64,000 nt of DNA. Origin: Caulobacter segnis (GTDB lineage: Bacteria; Pseudomonadota; Alphaproteobacteria; Caulobacterales; Caulobacteraceae). The notes below the pieces were generated by a model. The model was given only the letters and a program-made list of their open reading frames with translations, was not told the origin of the DNA and made no database searches. This document shows, piece after piece, positions 17,435-26,124 of this stretch (within the stretch, counting starts at the first letter, position 1; each line of letters starts with the position of its first letter). Both the position numbers and the translations under genes were made by a program. Location: contig NZ_CP096040.1 of NCBI RefSeq assembly GCF_023935105.1, positions 2,356,001 to 2,420,000 on the forward strand, read 5' to 3'.

Positions 17435-18897
17435 GCGTGGTCTCCTGTCGTGGAAGCTTCCAGGAAGTCTCGATGACGGGCGTTGAGCACCGCGCGCCGA
17501 GGACGTCCGTTGTTGGTGAGTTCGCCGGCGGCGGGGTCGAGCGCGTCCCGGAGGAGCCAGCGGCCAACCCTGGCGTACGGCGGAAGGTTGGCGTTGGCCC
17601 GGCTGACAGCGCCGGCGATGGCCGCTTCGTCCATGCCCGGAATGAGCGGCACGATCAGCGCCGAGAGTTCGGCCATGGCCTCGCCGAGCACCACGGCCTG
17701 GCGGATCTCGGGCTGGGCGGTCAGCTCGCTTTCGACCCACTCCGGCGCGACGTTGCGCCCGTGGCTCGTGATGATGGTGTTGAGGCGGCGACCCGAAATG
17801 CGCAGGAAGCCATCGGCGTCGATCTCGCCAAGGTCGCCGGTGAAGACGGGACCGTCACGCGTGACTCCGCCCGCGTAGCCGAGAAAGCCGGAATTCCCGA
17901 CGACGATCTCCCCATCGTCGATCGTCACCTGAAGGTGCGGCAACGGACGCCCCACGGTTCCGGCCTTGCGTGCCGCGGGCGTGTTGAGCGCGACGACCGA
18001 GGCGCACTCGCTGAGCCCGTAGCCCTCGTAGACGGGCAGGCCCAGCTCGTCGGAGCGAGCCAGAAGCGAGGGGGCGACCTTGGCGCCGCCGACGGCGACC
18101 AGTTTCAGCTCGGGCAGGCGGACGCCGGTGAAGGTCATGACCATCATCAGGGCGCGAAGCAGCTCCGGCACCAGGATCAGGCTATTGGCATGCTGCTCGG
18201 CGATGGCCCCGGCAAGTTTCGGCAGGTCGGGCCGGAACGGATCGGCCAGGCCCAACTGGTCGGGCGGCAGAATGTGATAGCGGCCGCCGGCCAGCAGGGT
18301 CGTGTAGAGTCCGGCCACGTTCTCCAGCAGGATGGACAGCGGTAGCAGGGGCAGGTGCAGGCCGGCATAGTCCGCGCCGATCGCTTCGACGAGGCCGCCA
18401 GCGACCGCCTCCATGTGCTGGCGCGACAGGCAGACGCCCTTGGGCTGGCCGGTGGAGCCGGAGGTGTAGGTGACCTTCGCTGTGCCTGGCGGCAGCGGGC
18501 GGGCGGGCAGGTTCAGCGGCGTCACGCGCAGCGGAGTCGAGGCGATGTTGAGGTCGCAATTGGCCGCGTCCGAGAGCTCGACCAGCAGGCTGGCGCCGGC
18601 GTCTTCCATGGCGTGGTGACGCTGGGCGTCGGTGAAGAAGCCGGGCAGGGGAAGGCTGGCCCAGCCCAGACGGGTCAGGGCCAGGTCCAGGATCACCCAG
18701 GCGGGGCCGTTGGGGAGCCGCACGGCGACCGGCGAGCCGGGCCGGAGCAGCGGCGCCCACAGGAAGAGGTCCCGAGCGGCCGCCGCGATGGCGGTCTCGA
18801 GCGCGCCGTAGGTGAAGGCGGTGGTCTGGTCGCTTAGCGCGATGGCGCCGTCGTTCAGGCGGGCTCGCTGGGCGACGGCGGCGAGGACGCGGCTCAT
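17431..18897 (-). CDS. Acyl-CoA synthetase / acyl-adenylate ligase (ANL superfamily)
   Basis: Activates a carboxylic acid as acyl-adenylate and probably thioester. 488 residues. P-loop KVTYTSGSTGQPKGV (about 145-159), YEGYGLSECAS (about 285), TGDLGEIDADGFLRI (about 345) and the hinge/C-domain GRRLNTIITSHGRNVAPEWVE (about 368-388) are visible. The final catalytic Lys of the C-terminal domain is in LTNNGRPRR..., where the usual GKxxR reads GRPRR, so the adenylation lysine may be replaced by Arg; this deserves checking. Start ATG 18897 overlaps the hemolysin-family stop by 4 nt. Substrate probably medium or long acyl chain. Confidence 0.85.
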   Translation of the reverse strand: MSRVLAAVAQRARLNDGAIALSDQTTAFTYGALETAIAAAARDLFLWAPLLRPGSPVAVRLPNGPAWVILDLALTRLGWASLPLPGFFTDAQRHHAMEDAGASLLVELSDAANCDLNIASTPLRVTPLNLPARPLPPGTAKVTYTSGSTGQPKGVCLSRQHMEAVAGGLVEAIGADYAGLHLPLLPLSILLENVAGLYTTLLAGGRYHILPPDQLGLADPFRPDLPKLAGAIAEQHANSLILVPELLRALMMVMTFTGVRLPELKLVAVGGAKVAPSLLARSDELGLPVYEGYGLSECASVVALNTPAARKAGTVGRPLPHLQVTIDDGEIVVGNSGFLGYAGGVTRDGPVFTGDLGEIDADGFLRISGRRLNTIITSHGRNVAPEWVESELTAQPEIRQAVVLGEAMAELSALIVPLIPGMDEAAIAGAVSRANANLPPYARVGRWLLRDALDPAAGELTNNGRPRRAVLNARHRDFLEASTTGDHA

Positions 18898-19595
18898 GGG
18901 CGATTTCCCAGACGGGGGTGTAAACGGGAGCAGACGCCGTCGATCGCGGGCGGCTGAGTCATCAGCAGCTGGGTCAGCGGGGCGAGGGCCGGGGCAATGG
19001 CGCCGGCCAGCACTTCGGGATCGCGCTCGTAGTAGCCGCCCCAGTCTTCGGCCTCGGCGCCCAGCCGGGCGGGATCGGCTGTGGTCAGTCGTCGGGTGGG
19101 AAAGCCGATGCGGCTGAAGGTCCGGCGCAGCTGGCGTGTCGCGGTGGCGACGGCATGGTCGCAGCCTTGCTGATGCAGATGCCGAGCAAGGGCCATGAAC
19201 AGGAAGAACGAGGCGCCCGCGCTGGCGGAAGCCAGGTTGCCGATCTCTGCAATACCGTTGCGAGCGGCGCCGAGCGCCACTTCAATCGGTTCATCCAGAT
19301 AGCGCTCGAGGAACAGCGGCCCCGTTCCCGCCAGCCGGAAGCCGACGGCGGCATGGATCTCGCCACGGGCGTCCTGGACGCTCATCAGGGTGGGATAGTG
19401 CGTCCGGATACGGCTGCTGAAAGCCTCGGCGTAGGTCGCCTCGATATAGGCCTCGACCCGTTCCCGCTCGGGACGGAAATGCTGGTGGATCGAGATGACT
19501 CGCGGCTCGACCGACGTGAAGCGGCGCACCCGATCGGCGTCGAAACACAGACTGCCGATGTTAGCGCCGTCGTTCATCATCGTGACTTCAAGCAA
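18894..19595 (-). CDS. Thermostable-hemolysin family protein (GNAT-like fold)
   Basis: First gene of a five-gene operon. The protein matches the thermostable hemolysin family (T_hemolysin): EAYIEATYAEAFSSRIRTHYPTL-like segment near residue 50-75, FLERYLDEPIE (about 98), EIGNLASASAGASFFLFMALA (about 118) and IGFPTRRL (about 160), a pattern of the acetyltransferase-like (GNAT/acyl-homoserine-lactone-synthase) fold. Start: TTG 19595 has AGGAGG 5 nt upstream (19601-19606); ATG 19580 is the alternative. 233 residues with the TTG. No signal peptide, so despite the name it is unlikely to be a secreted lysin; an N- or O-acyltransferase acting on the ligase product is a better guess. Confidence 0.75.
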   Translation of the reverse strand: MLEVTMMNDGANIGSLCFDADRVRRFTSVEPRVISIHQHFRPERERVEAYIEATYAEAFSSRIRTHYPTLMSVQDARGEIHAAVGFRLAGTGPLFLERYLDEPIEVALGAARNGIAEIGNLASASAGASFFLFMALARHLHQQGCDHAVATATRQLRRTFSRIGFPTRRLTTADPARLGAEAEDWGGYYERDPEVLAGAIAPALAPLTQLLMTQPPAIDGVCSRLHPRLGNRP

Positions 19596-19600
19596 AGGGA

Positions 19601-19606
19601 CCTCCT
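19601..19606 (-). promoter_or_regulatory. Shine-Dalgarno AGGAGG supporting a TTG start
   Basis: Perfect AGGAGG, 5 nt before TTG 19595 and 20 nt before the first ATG, so the TTG start is preferred for the first gene of the operon. Confidence 0.6.
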
Positions 19607-19762
19607 GCCTAGGGGCGGCGCTCAGGCGCTTTCGACCGGCAAGGACGACGCGCCGGGGAGGGCGCCTCAAAACTTTCGGTGGTTGCGCCACGCTGGAGGT
19701 TCGGAAAGATTGTCGCAGGCGCGGATTCCCGGCGCCGCCCCTTCGAGGAGCGCGACCGCGCC

Positions 19763-20290
19763 TTGGACGACACCGACGTCCATCCCCTGCTTTCCGCCTA
19801 CATGGAGCGGCGCGAGGACCTGCTGCGGTATTTTCGCGTGCGTCTGCGGTCCGAGGAGGCGGCCGAGGATCTGGTTCAGGACATCTATCTGAAGATCGTC
19901 GACCGACGGGGCGAGGTGATCGAGAACCCGACGGCCTACCTCTACCGCCTGGGCACGAACCTGATGCTGGATTGCATCAAGGTGCGACGGCGAGCCGAGG
20001 CGCGTGACGCCCAGTGGCATGGGGCGAATGTGTCTGACGTGGGGGGCGCCCAGATCGCGGAGGAAGCGCCAGCCGACGAGGCCGCGGCCGCAAGGCTGCA
20101 GCTCTCCAGGATCCTGGAAGCCGTCCAGGCCCTGCCGCCTGCCGCCCGAGAGGCGTTCCGCCTGCACAAGCTGGAGGGCCTGAGCCACGCCGAGACGGCG
20201 GCGGCGATGGGCGTGTCACGCTCCAGCGTCGAGAAGTACATGATGGCCAGCCTCAAGCTGATCATCGCCAAGGTCGGGCGATGGCCATGA
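19763..20290 (+). CDS. FecI-type ECF sigma factor (cassette 2)
   Basis: ECF sigma factor of the FecI group: region 2 LRSEEAAEDLVQDIYLKIVD and NPTAYLYRLGTNLMLDCIK, region 4 LPPAAREAFRLHKLEGLSHAET followed by GVSRSSVEKYMMASLKLII. The frame has no ATG before residue 14; TTG at 19763 (MDDTDVHPLLSAYMERRED) with GAGGAG 12 nt upstream gives 175 residues, typical for the family; the GTG at 19679 is an alternative. Divergent from the hemolysin-family operon, with FecR and receptor genes following on the same strand. Expected to drive the receptor gene at 21418. Confidence 0.85.
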   Translation: MDDTDVHPLLSAYMERREDLLRYFRVRLRSEEAAEDLVQDIYLKIVDRRGEVIENPTAYLYRLGTNLMLDCIKVRRRAEARDAQWHGANVSDVGGAQIAEEAPADEAAAARLQLSRILEAVQALPPAAREAFRLHKLEGLSHAETAAAMGVSRSSVEKYMMASLKLIIAKVGRWP

Positions 20291-20410
20291 GGGGGCCATG
20301 AGTGGGGCCATGAACGCGGCGCGCGAAATTCTTTTGAGGCGCCTGGGGCAATATGGCGTCTTTGGGGCGAAGGGCGAGGCGGATGGCCTCCCAGAAAACG
20401 GCGAAGTCGG

Positions 20411-21394
20411 ATGAGCGGTCAGGATCTGGAGACGAAGGAGGGGGCGCGCGACGAGGCCGTCGCGTGGCTGCTCCGCGTCCAGTCGGAGACCGCGACGGCC
20501 GAGGATTGGACCGCGCTCGCCGACTGGCTGGAGGGGTCTGAAGCGCGACTGGCCGCCTTCGAAGAGGCCGAGCTGATCGCAGCCGATCTCGAGCTGAGGA
20601 AGGCCGAGATCGCACAGGGCCTCATGCCACCCGCGTCGAACGTCGTGAACTTCCCGAAGCGCACGCCGGCGCCGGCGCGGCGCGCCTGGATCGGCGGTTT
20701 AATCACCGCCTCGCTGGCCGTGCTGGTTGGCGGGCCGGCGTTATGGACGGCTTCGCAAGGGCGCAGCGTCACCTACGAGACCAGGCCTGGCGAGACACGT
20801 CGTATCGATCTTGCCGACGGCACCCGGATCACCCTGGACGGCGGTTCCAAGCTCGTCGTGCGGCTGGGGTGGCGGAAGCGTCAGGTGGAAATGGGTCTTG
20901 CCCAGGCGAGTTTCGATGTCGCCAAGGATCCGTCTCGCCCGTTCGTGATCGGGGTCGGCGACCAACGCGTGCGGGTCGTGGGCACCGAGTTCAACATCCG
21001 TCGCGACGACAAAAGCGTCCGCGTCACCGTGCGGCGCGGGGTGGTCGAGGTCGCGCAGCGGGGCGGGCAGGGCGCCGCACCGGTTCGCCTGACGGTGGGT
21101 CAGGAGCTGCGACACGTTCAGGGCGCGCCGGGATCGGAGATCCGGCGGGTCGCGCCGGACGGCGCCTTCGCGTGGGCGCAGGGTCAGCTGGTCGCCGACA
21201 ACGAGACCCTGGGCGACATAGTCGCCGATCTCAATCGCCGCTTCTCGACGCCGGTCCGGATTTCGCCCCAGGCGGCGGCGCGCCGGTTCTCAGGCGTCAT
21301 CGCGCTGGACGACGAGGACGTGGCTGTCCAGGTATTGGCGCGTTACGCCGGTCTGACTGTTGATCGCGTGAATGGGGAAATAGTCCTAAGGTGA
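20411..21394 (+). CDS. FecR-family sigma regulator (cassette 2)
   Basis: Single-pass inner-membrane regulator, 327 residues. N-terminal cytoplasmic DUF4880-like segment (EAVAWLLRVQSETATAEDW, about 12-30), transmembrane helix about 96-115 (WIGGLITASLAVLVGGPALW), FecR domain about 125-225 (RIDLADGTRITLDGGSKL, VGTEFNIR, VRRGVVEV), and a C-terminal STN-like DUF4974 (LGDIVADLNRRFSTPVRIS). Sits 120 nt after the sigma gene and 23 nt before the receptor gene. Its periplasmic end should bind the receptor's STN domain. Confidence 0.9.
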   Translation: MSGQDLETKEGARDEAVAWLLRVQSETATAEDWTALADWLEGSEARLAAFEEAELIAADLELRKAEIAQGLMPPASNVVNFPKRTPAPARRAWIGGLITASLAVLVGGPALWTASQGRSVTYETRPGETRRIDLADGTRITLDGGSKLVVRLGWRKRQVEMGLAQASFDVAKDPSRPFVIGVGDQRVRVVGTEFNIRRDDKSVRVTVRRGVVEVAQRGGQGAAPVRLTVGQELRHVQGAPGSEIRRVAPDGAFAWAQGQLVADNETLGDIVADLNRRFSTPVRISPQAAARRFSGVIALDDEDVAVQVLARYAGLTVDRVNGEIVLR

Positions 21395-21417
21395 CGCCCT
21401 GACCGTGTCGAAGGGGC

Positions 21418-23838
21418 GTGATCTTGCATAACCTCGCGCGACGGCGCCTGGGCATGGCGTCGGCGGTCGGCCTGATCGTCGCGCCTGTGTGTGCGTGGGC
21501 CGGTGAGGCCGCGCCCTTCGCCGTGCCCGCCGGCCCGTTGAAGGCGGCCGCGACGGCGTTCGCCCTGCAGGCGCGCGTGTCGATCGACCTCAGTGCGGCG
21601 CAGGGGTGCGGGCTGTCTCCCGGCTTCCAGGGGCGCGCGAGTCCGGACGAGGCGCTGAAGGCGCTGCTGCGCGGAGCCGGGTGCGAGGCGCGCCTGATCG
21701 CGCCGAGAGCATACAGGATCGTCCCCACGTCGGCGCCGGCGCGCGTCCTGGCGCGTCCCGCGGCGCCGGCGCTCCAGCAGCCGAGCGAGGACGCGCCGCC
21801 GCTGTCCGAACTGGTGATCGTCGCTACGCGCCGGCTGGCCGTGGCCGATCGTCTGGCCTATTCGGTCAGCGCGCTGGACGAGCGCGCCATCGCCGCGCGC
21901 GGCGTCCGTGACGCCGCTGACTTGGCCTTGACGGTTCCCTCCATGACGGTGACCAACCTCGGACCCGGACGCGACAAGGTGATCCTGCGCGGCCTCTCGG
22001 ACGGTCCCCTGACCGGCCAAACCCAGTCGATGGTCGGCATCTATCTCGATGATGTACGGCTGACCTACAACGCGCCCGACCCGGATCTCCTGCTGGTCGA
22101 CATCGGCCAGGTCGAGGTGCTGCGCGGCCCGCAGGGCGCCCTCTACGGCGCGGGGTCGCTGGGCGGGGTTCTGCAGCTCAGAACCCATGCCGCCGATCCG
22201 GAGGCCTTCGACGCTTCGGCTTCGCTCACGGCGTCGACCACCCAGGGCGGCGAGGCCGGTGGACTGGCGTCGGCCATGATCAATCTGCCGCTGCTGAACG
22301 GTCGGGCCGCGGTGCGGCTGGTCGGCTATGCCGAGCGGGACGGCGGCTATATCGACGACCTGGGGCAGGGGCGGTCGGACGTCAACACCACCCGCCGCAG
22401 CGGCGCTCGTCTCTCGACACGGGTCAAGCTTGGCGCCGGCTGGACGGCGGAGGCCGGAGTGACCAGCCAGTGGATCAATTCGAGGGACACCCAATACGCC
22501 GAGCGTGACGTGGGGACCTATGCAAGGCGCAACCAGATTGCCGAGCCTCACGACAACGACTTCCTCGAGGTCCACATCGGCGCGCACGGCGGCCTGCTGG
22601 GGCAGGACGCGAAACTGACCTTAGCGGCTGTCCGGCATGACTTGTCCAGCCGCTACGACGCCAGCGCCTCGCCGCCGGTTTCAGTCCCCCTGGGCGCGGC
22701 GGTGGCTTTCGATGACGACAACCACGTCGGCGCGGTGGTGGCCGAGGCGTCGTTGGCGTCGCGGCCGGGCCGGCGAATCCAGTGGCAGGTCGGCGCTTTC
22801 CTGGCCCGCACGCGCCAAGGCCGTGACGGTTTGATCTTCCTGGCCGATCAGCCGACCACACCCCTGGCGCGCGAGACCCGCCGCGACGTGCTGGGCGAGG
22901 GGGCGCTGTTCGGAGAGGCGATCGGCGATTTGGGTCGCGGCTGGAGCCTGACCTTGGGCGGACGCCTGTTCGCGACCCGGTCCGAGGTATCCAGCCACGC
23001 AACGGCGGCGGGCGCGGGGGCGCTGTTCCGGGACGCCCAGAGCTATGTCGGCTTCGCGCCCAAGGTGGTGGTGTCGTTCGCGCCGAGCCCCTCGACGCTG
23101 ATCTACGCGCAGGCGGCGGAGGGCTATCGATCGGGCGGCTTCAATACGGCGGCGATCCCGTCGCAGACCTTCGACACCGCCGGCGGCGAGCCGCAGCGCC
23201 GCTATGACGGCGACGAGCTCTGGAGCTACGAAGGCGGGGCGAAGGCGGCCTGGCTGGATGGACGGCTGCGCGTGAGGCTGGCGGCGTTCCTGGCCTCTTG
23301 GAAGAACATCCAGAGCGACCAGCTCCTGCCCTCGGGACTGCCCTACACCGCCAATCTCGGCGACGGACGCAATGTCGGGGTCGAATTCGAAGGCGGCTAT
23401 GTGCGCGGCGGCCTGCGACTGGACGCCAGCTTCCTGCTGAACCATCCGGAGCTGGAGTCGGTGAACGCCGCCTTCCCGGGGCGCAAGGATCTCGGTCTGG
23501 CGGGGGCGCCGAGAGGTTCCGCCTCGCTCGCGGCCAGCTACGAGCGGTCGGTAAGCCAGGTCTGGCGAGCGGGCGTCGATGCGCGGGCGGCCTATATCGG
23601 TCATTCCCGCCTGAGCTTCGACGGCGCGACCGCCCCGTCCATGGGCGGCTATGCAACGACCCGGGTCGCCGCGCGGCTGTGGTCGGACCGCCTGAGTCTT
23701 GGCCTGACTGTCGACAATCTGTTCGACAGCGCGGGGGACACGTTCGCCTACGGCAATCCCTTCACCTTGAAGCAGTCCAGGCAAAGCACACCCCAAAGGC
23801 CAAGGACGGTGTCTCTCCAGATCTACGTTCGCTACTGA
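21418..23838 (+). CDS. TonB-dependent receptor with STN domain (cassette 2)
   Basis: Outer-membrane receptor, 806 residues. GTG start at 21418 with AAGGGG just upstream. Signal peptide 1-28 (IVAPVCAWA-GE), STN domain 32-100 (FAVPAGPLKAAATAFALQA), TonB-box region followed by plug (RGLSDGPLTGQTQSMVG, GQVEVLRGPQGALYGAGSLGG) and barrel ending SLQIYVRY with a terminal aromatic. Layout resembles the sphingomonad/caulobacterial iron-complex receptors. It is last in the FecI-FecR-receptor unit; no transport or processing gene follows. Confidence 0.9.
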   Translation: MILHNLARRRLGMASAVGLIVAPVCAWAGEAAPFAVPAGPLKAAATAFALQARVSIDLSAAQGCGLSPGFQGRASPDEALKALLRGAGCEARLIAPRAYRIVPTSAPARVLARPAAPALQQPSEDAPPLSELVIVATRRLAVADRLAYSVSALDERAIAARGVRDAADLALTVPSMTVTNLGPGRDKVILRGLSDGPLTGQTQSMVGIYLDDVRLTYNAPDPDLLLVDIGQVEVLRGPQGALYGAGSLGGVLQLRTHAADPEAFDASASLTASTTQGGEAGGLASAMINLPLLNGRAAVRLVGYAERDGGYIDDLGQGRSDVNTTRRSGARLSTRVKLGAGWTAEAGVTSQWINSRDTQYAERDVGTYARRNQIAEPHDNDFLEVHIGAHGGLLGQDAKLTLAAVRHDLSSRYDASASPPVSVPLGAAVAFDDDNHVGAVVAEASLASRPGRRIQWQVGAFLARTRQGRDGLIFLADQPTTPLARETRRDVLGEGALFGEAIGDLGRGWSLTLGGRLFATRSEVSSHATAAGAGALFRDAQSYVGFAPKVVVSFAPSPSTLIYAQAAEGYRSGGFNTAAIPSQTFDTAGGEPQRRYDGDELWSYEGGAKAAWLDGRLRVRLAAFLASWKNIQSDQLLPSGLPYTANLGDGRNVGVEFEGGYVRGGLRLDASFLLNHPELESVNAAFPGRKDLGLAGAPRGSASLAASYERSVSQVWRAGVDARAAYIGHSRLSFDGATAPSMGGYATTRVAARLWSDRLSLGLTVDNLFDSAGDTFAYGNPFTLKQSRQSTPQRPRTVSLQIYVRY

Positions 23839-24456
23839 TGAGCATGCGTTAGTCTCGACGGCGCGCTGTTCATATCACTGACGTGCAGGTCGATGAGGTC
23901 GCCGGAAGTCTGAATGCCTTCCAGCTCGCGGGAGATTGGCTTGATGCCGAGGTCCGGAGCCCGTTTTCCGCGACGAGCCCAAGCCTTCAGGCTCCGCTCT
24001 TAGCTTTTCGAATTTGCCCGGCGAGCATCCGCAGGAGCCTAACAGTGGCGTCTGCCGGCACGGTCTCATACTTCAACGCATAGCTGAAGGCTGCGGCAAG
24101 AACAGCTAGGTCGCCGCTAGCAGCATCGTGAGCCCATTCACGGCAGGCGCCAGAGCCGCGTTGGTTCGCAGCAGGCTGGCGCTTCGATTGCGTCGGAGCA
24201 GATCGGTGGCGAGGGATGGTCGGTGGGGCTTCATCGGGAGGGGCCAGGTACATAGCGAAGGCGACCGACGCCGCGACGCTAGGCCCGATACAATTCGTGG
24301 CGGTTTGAAGGGTTTGTACGCGGTGGGACCGCGATGAGGGCTCTGCTTTACGGGCCGGAACATCAGACTTGACGGGCCTTTACCCCACTTAACGACAAAC
24401 GGGCGCGCGCCTCTCCTAGGCTGCTGGACGACACCAAACCCAGCGGAGGGGACGCC
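23839..24456. other. 618-bp intergenic region without a confident gene
   Basis: Lower GC than the flanks. Longest plausible frame is on the minus strand, 23987-24253 (88 residues), whose last 50 residues (DLAVLAAAFSYALKYE, ATVRLLRMLAGQI) look protein-like with a helical pattern, while its first 35 do not; it may be the tail of a decayed gene. The right third (24254-24456) is presumably the promoter region of the AraC-type gene. Confidence 0.3.
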
Positions 24457-24981
24457 ATGCGCCAGTTGGAAACCGTATCGATCCCAGGCTTCATGCTCGT
24501 GCCGGCGAACGCGCCGAACCTGGCCGTTTTCATGCCTCCGGGCCGTGGGGCCATGGCGCCGGGAGCGGGGACCGTCGATCGTGATTGGCCCGGCCAAGAT
24601 CAGGTCGCCATCCCGTCCGACCGAGGGCCGGGGCTGCTGCCGTGGCAGACCAAGCGCGTTCACGACTATGTCGATGCGGAACTGCATGGCCGGACCTCTC
24701 TGAACGTGGCGGCCGGCCATGCGCGCCTGAGCCCCGGCTATTTTTCGCGATGCTTTCGCCGCACCTTCGGCGTCACCTTCTCGCGGTTCGTGGCCAGCCG
24801 GCGCATCGAACGCGCGCAGGACCTGATGATGCAGGGGGGCGGGAAACTCTGCCAGATCGCTCTGGCTTGCGGCTTCGCCGACCAGGCGCATTTCACCCGT
24901 ATCTTCGGCGGCTTCGTCGGTTGCTCGCCGGCCCGCTGGCGACGCCAGTTCGCACCGCCCGGGGCTGCGCTCGAGATTTGA
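24457..24981 (+). CDS. AraC-family transcriptional regulator, short form
   Basis: DNA-binding regulator of 174 residues. Only the AraC/XylS double helix-turn-helix is recognisable (about 70-165): RVHDYVDAELHGRTSLNVAAGHARLSPGYF carries helix-turn-helix 1 and LCQIALACGFADQAHFTRIFGGFVGCSPARWRR the conserved second one. The N-terminal 65 residues are Pro/Gly-rich with no cupin, so no built-in effector domain is evident, as in the Ada/SoxS-like small members. GGAGGGG is 6 nt upstream of ATG 24457. It precedes the hydrolase gene at 25114 by 132 nt and may control it. Confidence 0.85.
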   Translation: MRQLETVSIPGFMLVPANAPNLAVFMPPGRGAMAPGAGTVDRDWPGQDQVAIPSDRGPGLLPWQTKRVHDYVDAELHGRTSLNVAAGHARLSPGYFSRCFRRTFGVTFSRFVASRRIERAQDLMMQGGGKLCQIALACGFADQAHFTRIFGGFVGCSPARWRRQFAPPGAALEI

Positions 24982-25113
24982 ACGCGCCGCCGGTGAAGGG
25001 GGCGTTTGCGGAAACCTTGAGTTTCAAGCCGCTCACTCGCGGCGCCGACTTGCACGGGCTAGATGGCCGCTAGGCGTGGGGCCGCGTCGCAGTTGTTTTT
25101 CAGGAGTATGAGT

Positions 25114-26082
25114 ATGACCACCAGCCACTGGACCCGCCGACACGTCCTGACGTCCGGCGCGGGCGTCCTGAGCGCCGCCATCATCGCGCCTACGGGGGCG
25201 GCCTTTGCCGCGGCGCCCCAGTCCGAGGGCTATGCGACTGTCCCAGGCGGCAAGATCTATTGGCGGAAGTTTGGATCAGGCGGCCAGACGCCGCTGCTCA
25301 CGCTGCACGGCGGACCGGGCTCGTCGCACAACTATCTGCTGCCGTTGCAAGCCCTGGCGGACGAGCGTCCCGTCATCTTCTACGATCAGCTGGGCTGCGG
25401 CCGCGCCGACGCGCCCGAGGCCGACAGCGCCTACTCGATCCAGCGGTCTGTCGAGGAGGTGGACGCGGTGCGCTCCGCCCTGGGCCTGGATCGGGTCGTG
25501 CTGCTGGGCCATTCGTGGGGCGCCCTGCTGGCCGTCGAGTATCTGTGCCAAGGCCGGGGTAAGGGCGTCGATCGCCTTATCCTGAGCGGCGCCATGGCCA
25601 GCATTCCCCAGGTCATGGCCGGCTTCGATCGCCTGTTCGCCACCATGCCGGACGGCTGGGGCGACAAGATCCACACGCTGGAAAAGGCCGGCAAGACGGG
25701 CACGCCCGAATATGCCGAACTGGTGCAGAAGTTCTACGACACCTTCGTTCTGCGTGTCCCGCCGAGCCCCGAAGTGCTGGCGACCCTGGAGGCGCTCTCC
25801 AAGTCGCCCGCCTATCGGGTGCTCAACGGCCCCAACGAGTTCACCATCGTCGGCAAGATCAAGGACTGGGACCGTCGCAAGGACCTCAAGGCCATCACCC
25901 AGAAGACCCTGATCACCACCGGCGAATTCGACGAGGTCACCCTCGACTGCCACGAAACCCTTCGCGACGGTATCGCCGGCAAGGCGCGCCTGGCGGTGAT
26001 GACCGGCTGCTCGCACCTGACGATGAATGAAAAGCCCGCCCAGTATAACGCCCTGCTGCGCGGCTTCCTGAACGAAGCTTGA
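25114..26082 (+). CDS. Tat-exported proline iminopeptidase-like alpha/beta hydrolase
   Basis: Serine hydrolase of the alpha/beta fold, peptidase family S33. The start at the second ATG (25114) is chosen because AGGAG (25102-25106) is 7 nt upstream; ATG 25108 would sit only 1 nt away. Residues 1-35 form a twin-arginine signal: SHWTRRHVLTSGAGVL then hydrophobic stretch and FAAAP. Oxyanion motif HGGPGSSHN (about 63), nucleophile GHSWGA (Ser about 132), acid in GEFDEV (about 270), and His in GCSHLT (about 300). 322 residues. S33 members remove N-terminal proline or hydrolyse amides and lactones; export by Tat suggests a periplasmic function. Confidence 0.85.
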   Translation: MTTSHWTRRHVLTSGAGVLSAAIIAPTGAAFAAAPQSEGYATVPGGKIYWRKFGSGGQTPLLTLHGGPGSSHNYLLPLQALADERPVIFYDQLGCGRADAPEADSAYSIQRSVEEVDAVRSALGLDRVVLLGHSWGALLAVEYLCQGRGKGVDRLILSGAMASIPQVMAGFDRLFATMPDGWGDKIHTLEKAGKTGTPEYAELVQKFYDTFVLRVPPSPEVLATLEALSKSPAYRVLNGPNEFTIVGKIKDWDRRKDLKAITQKTLITTGEFDEVTLDCHETLRDGIAGKARLAVMTGCSHLTMNEKPAQYNALLRGFLNEA

Positions 26083-26090
26083 GGCGACCG

Positions 26091-26117
26091 GCCGGCGGCG
26101 GGACATCCGCCGCCGGC
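26091..26117. terminator. GC-rich hairpin between convergent genes
   Basis: GCCGGCGGCGG (26091-26101) and CCGCCGCCGGC (26107-26117) form an 11-bp perfect stem with a 5-nt loop between two converging stop codons. There is no T-run, so termination is likely by structure or Rho. Confidence 0.5.
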
Positions 26118-26124
26118 TCGGCGC

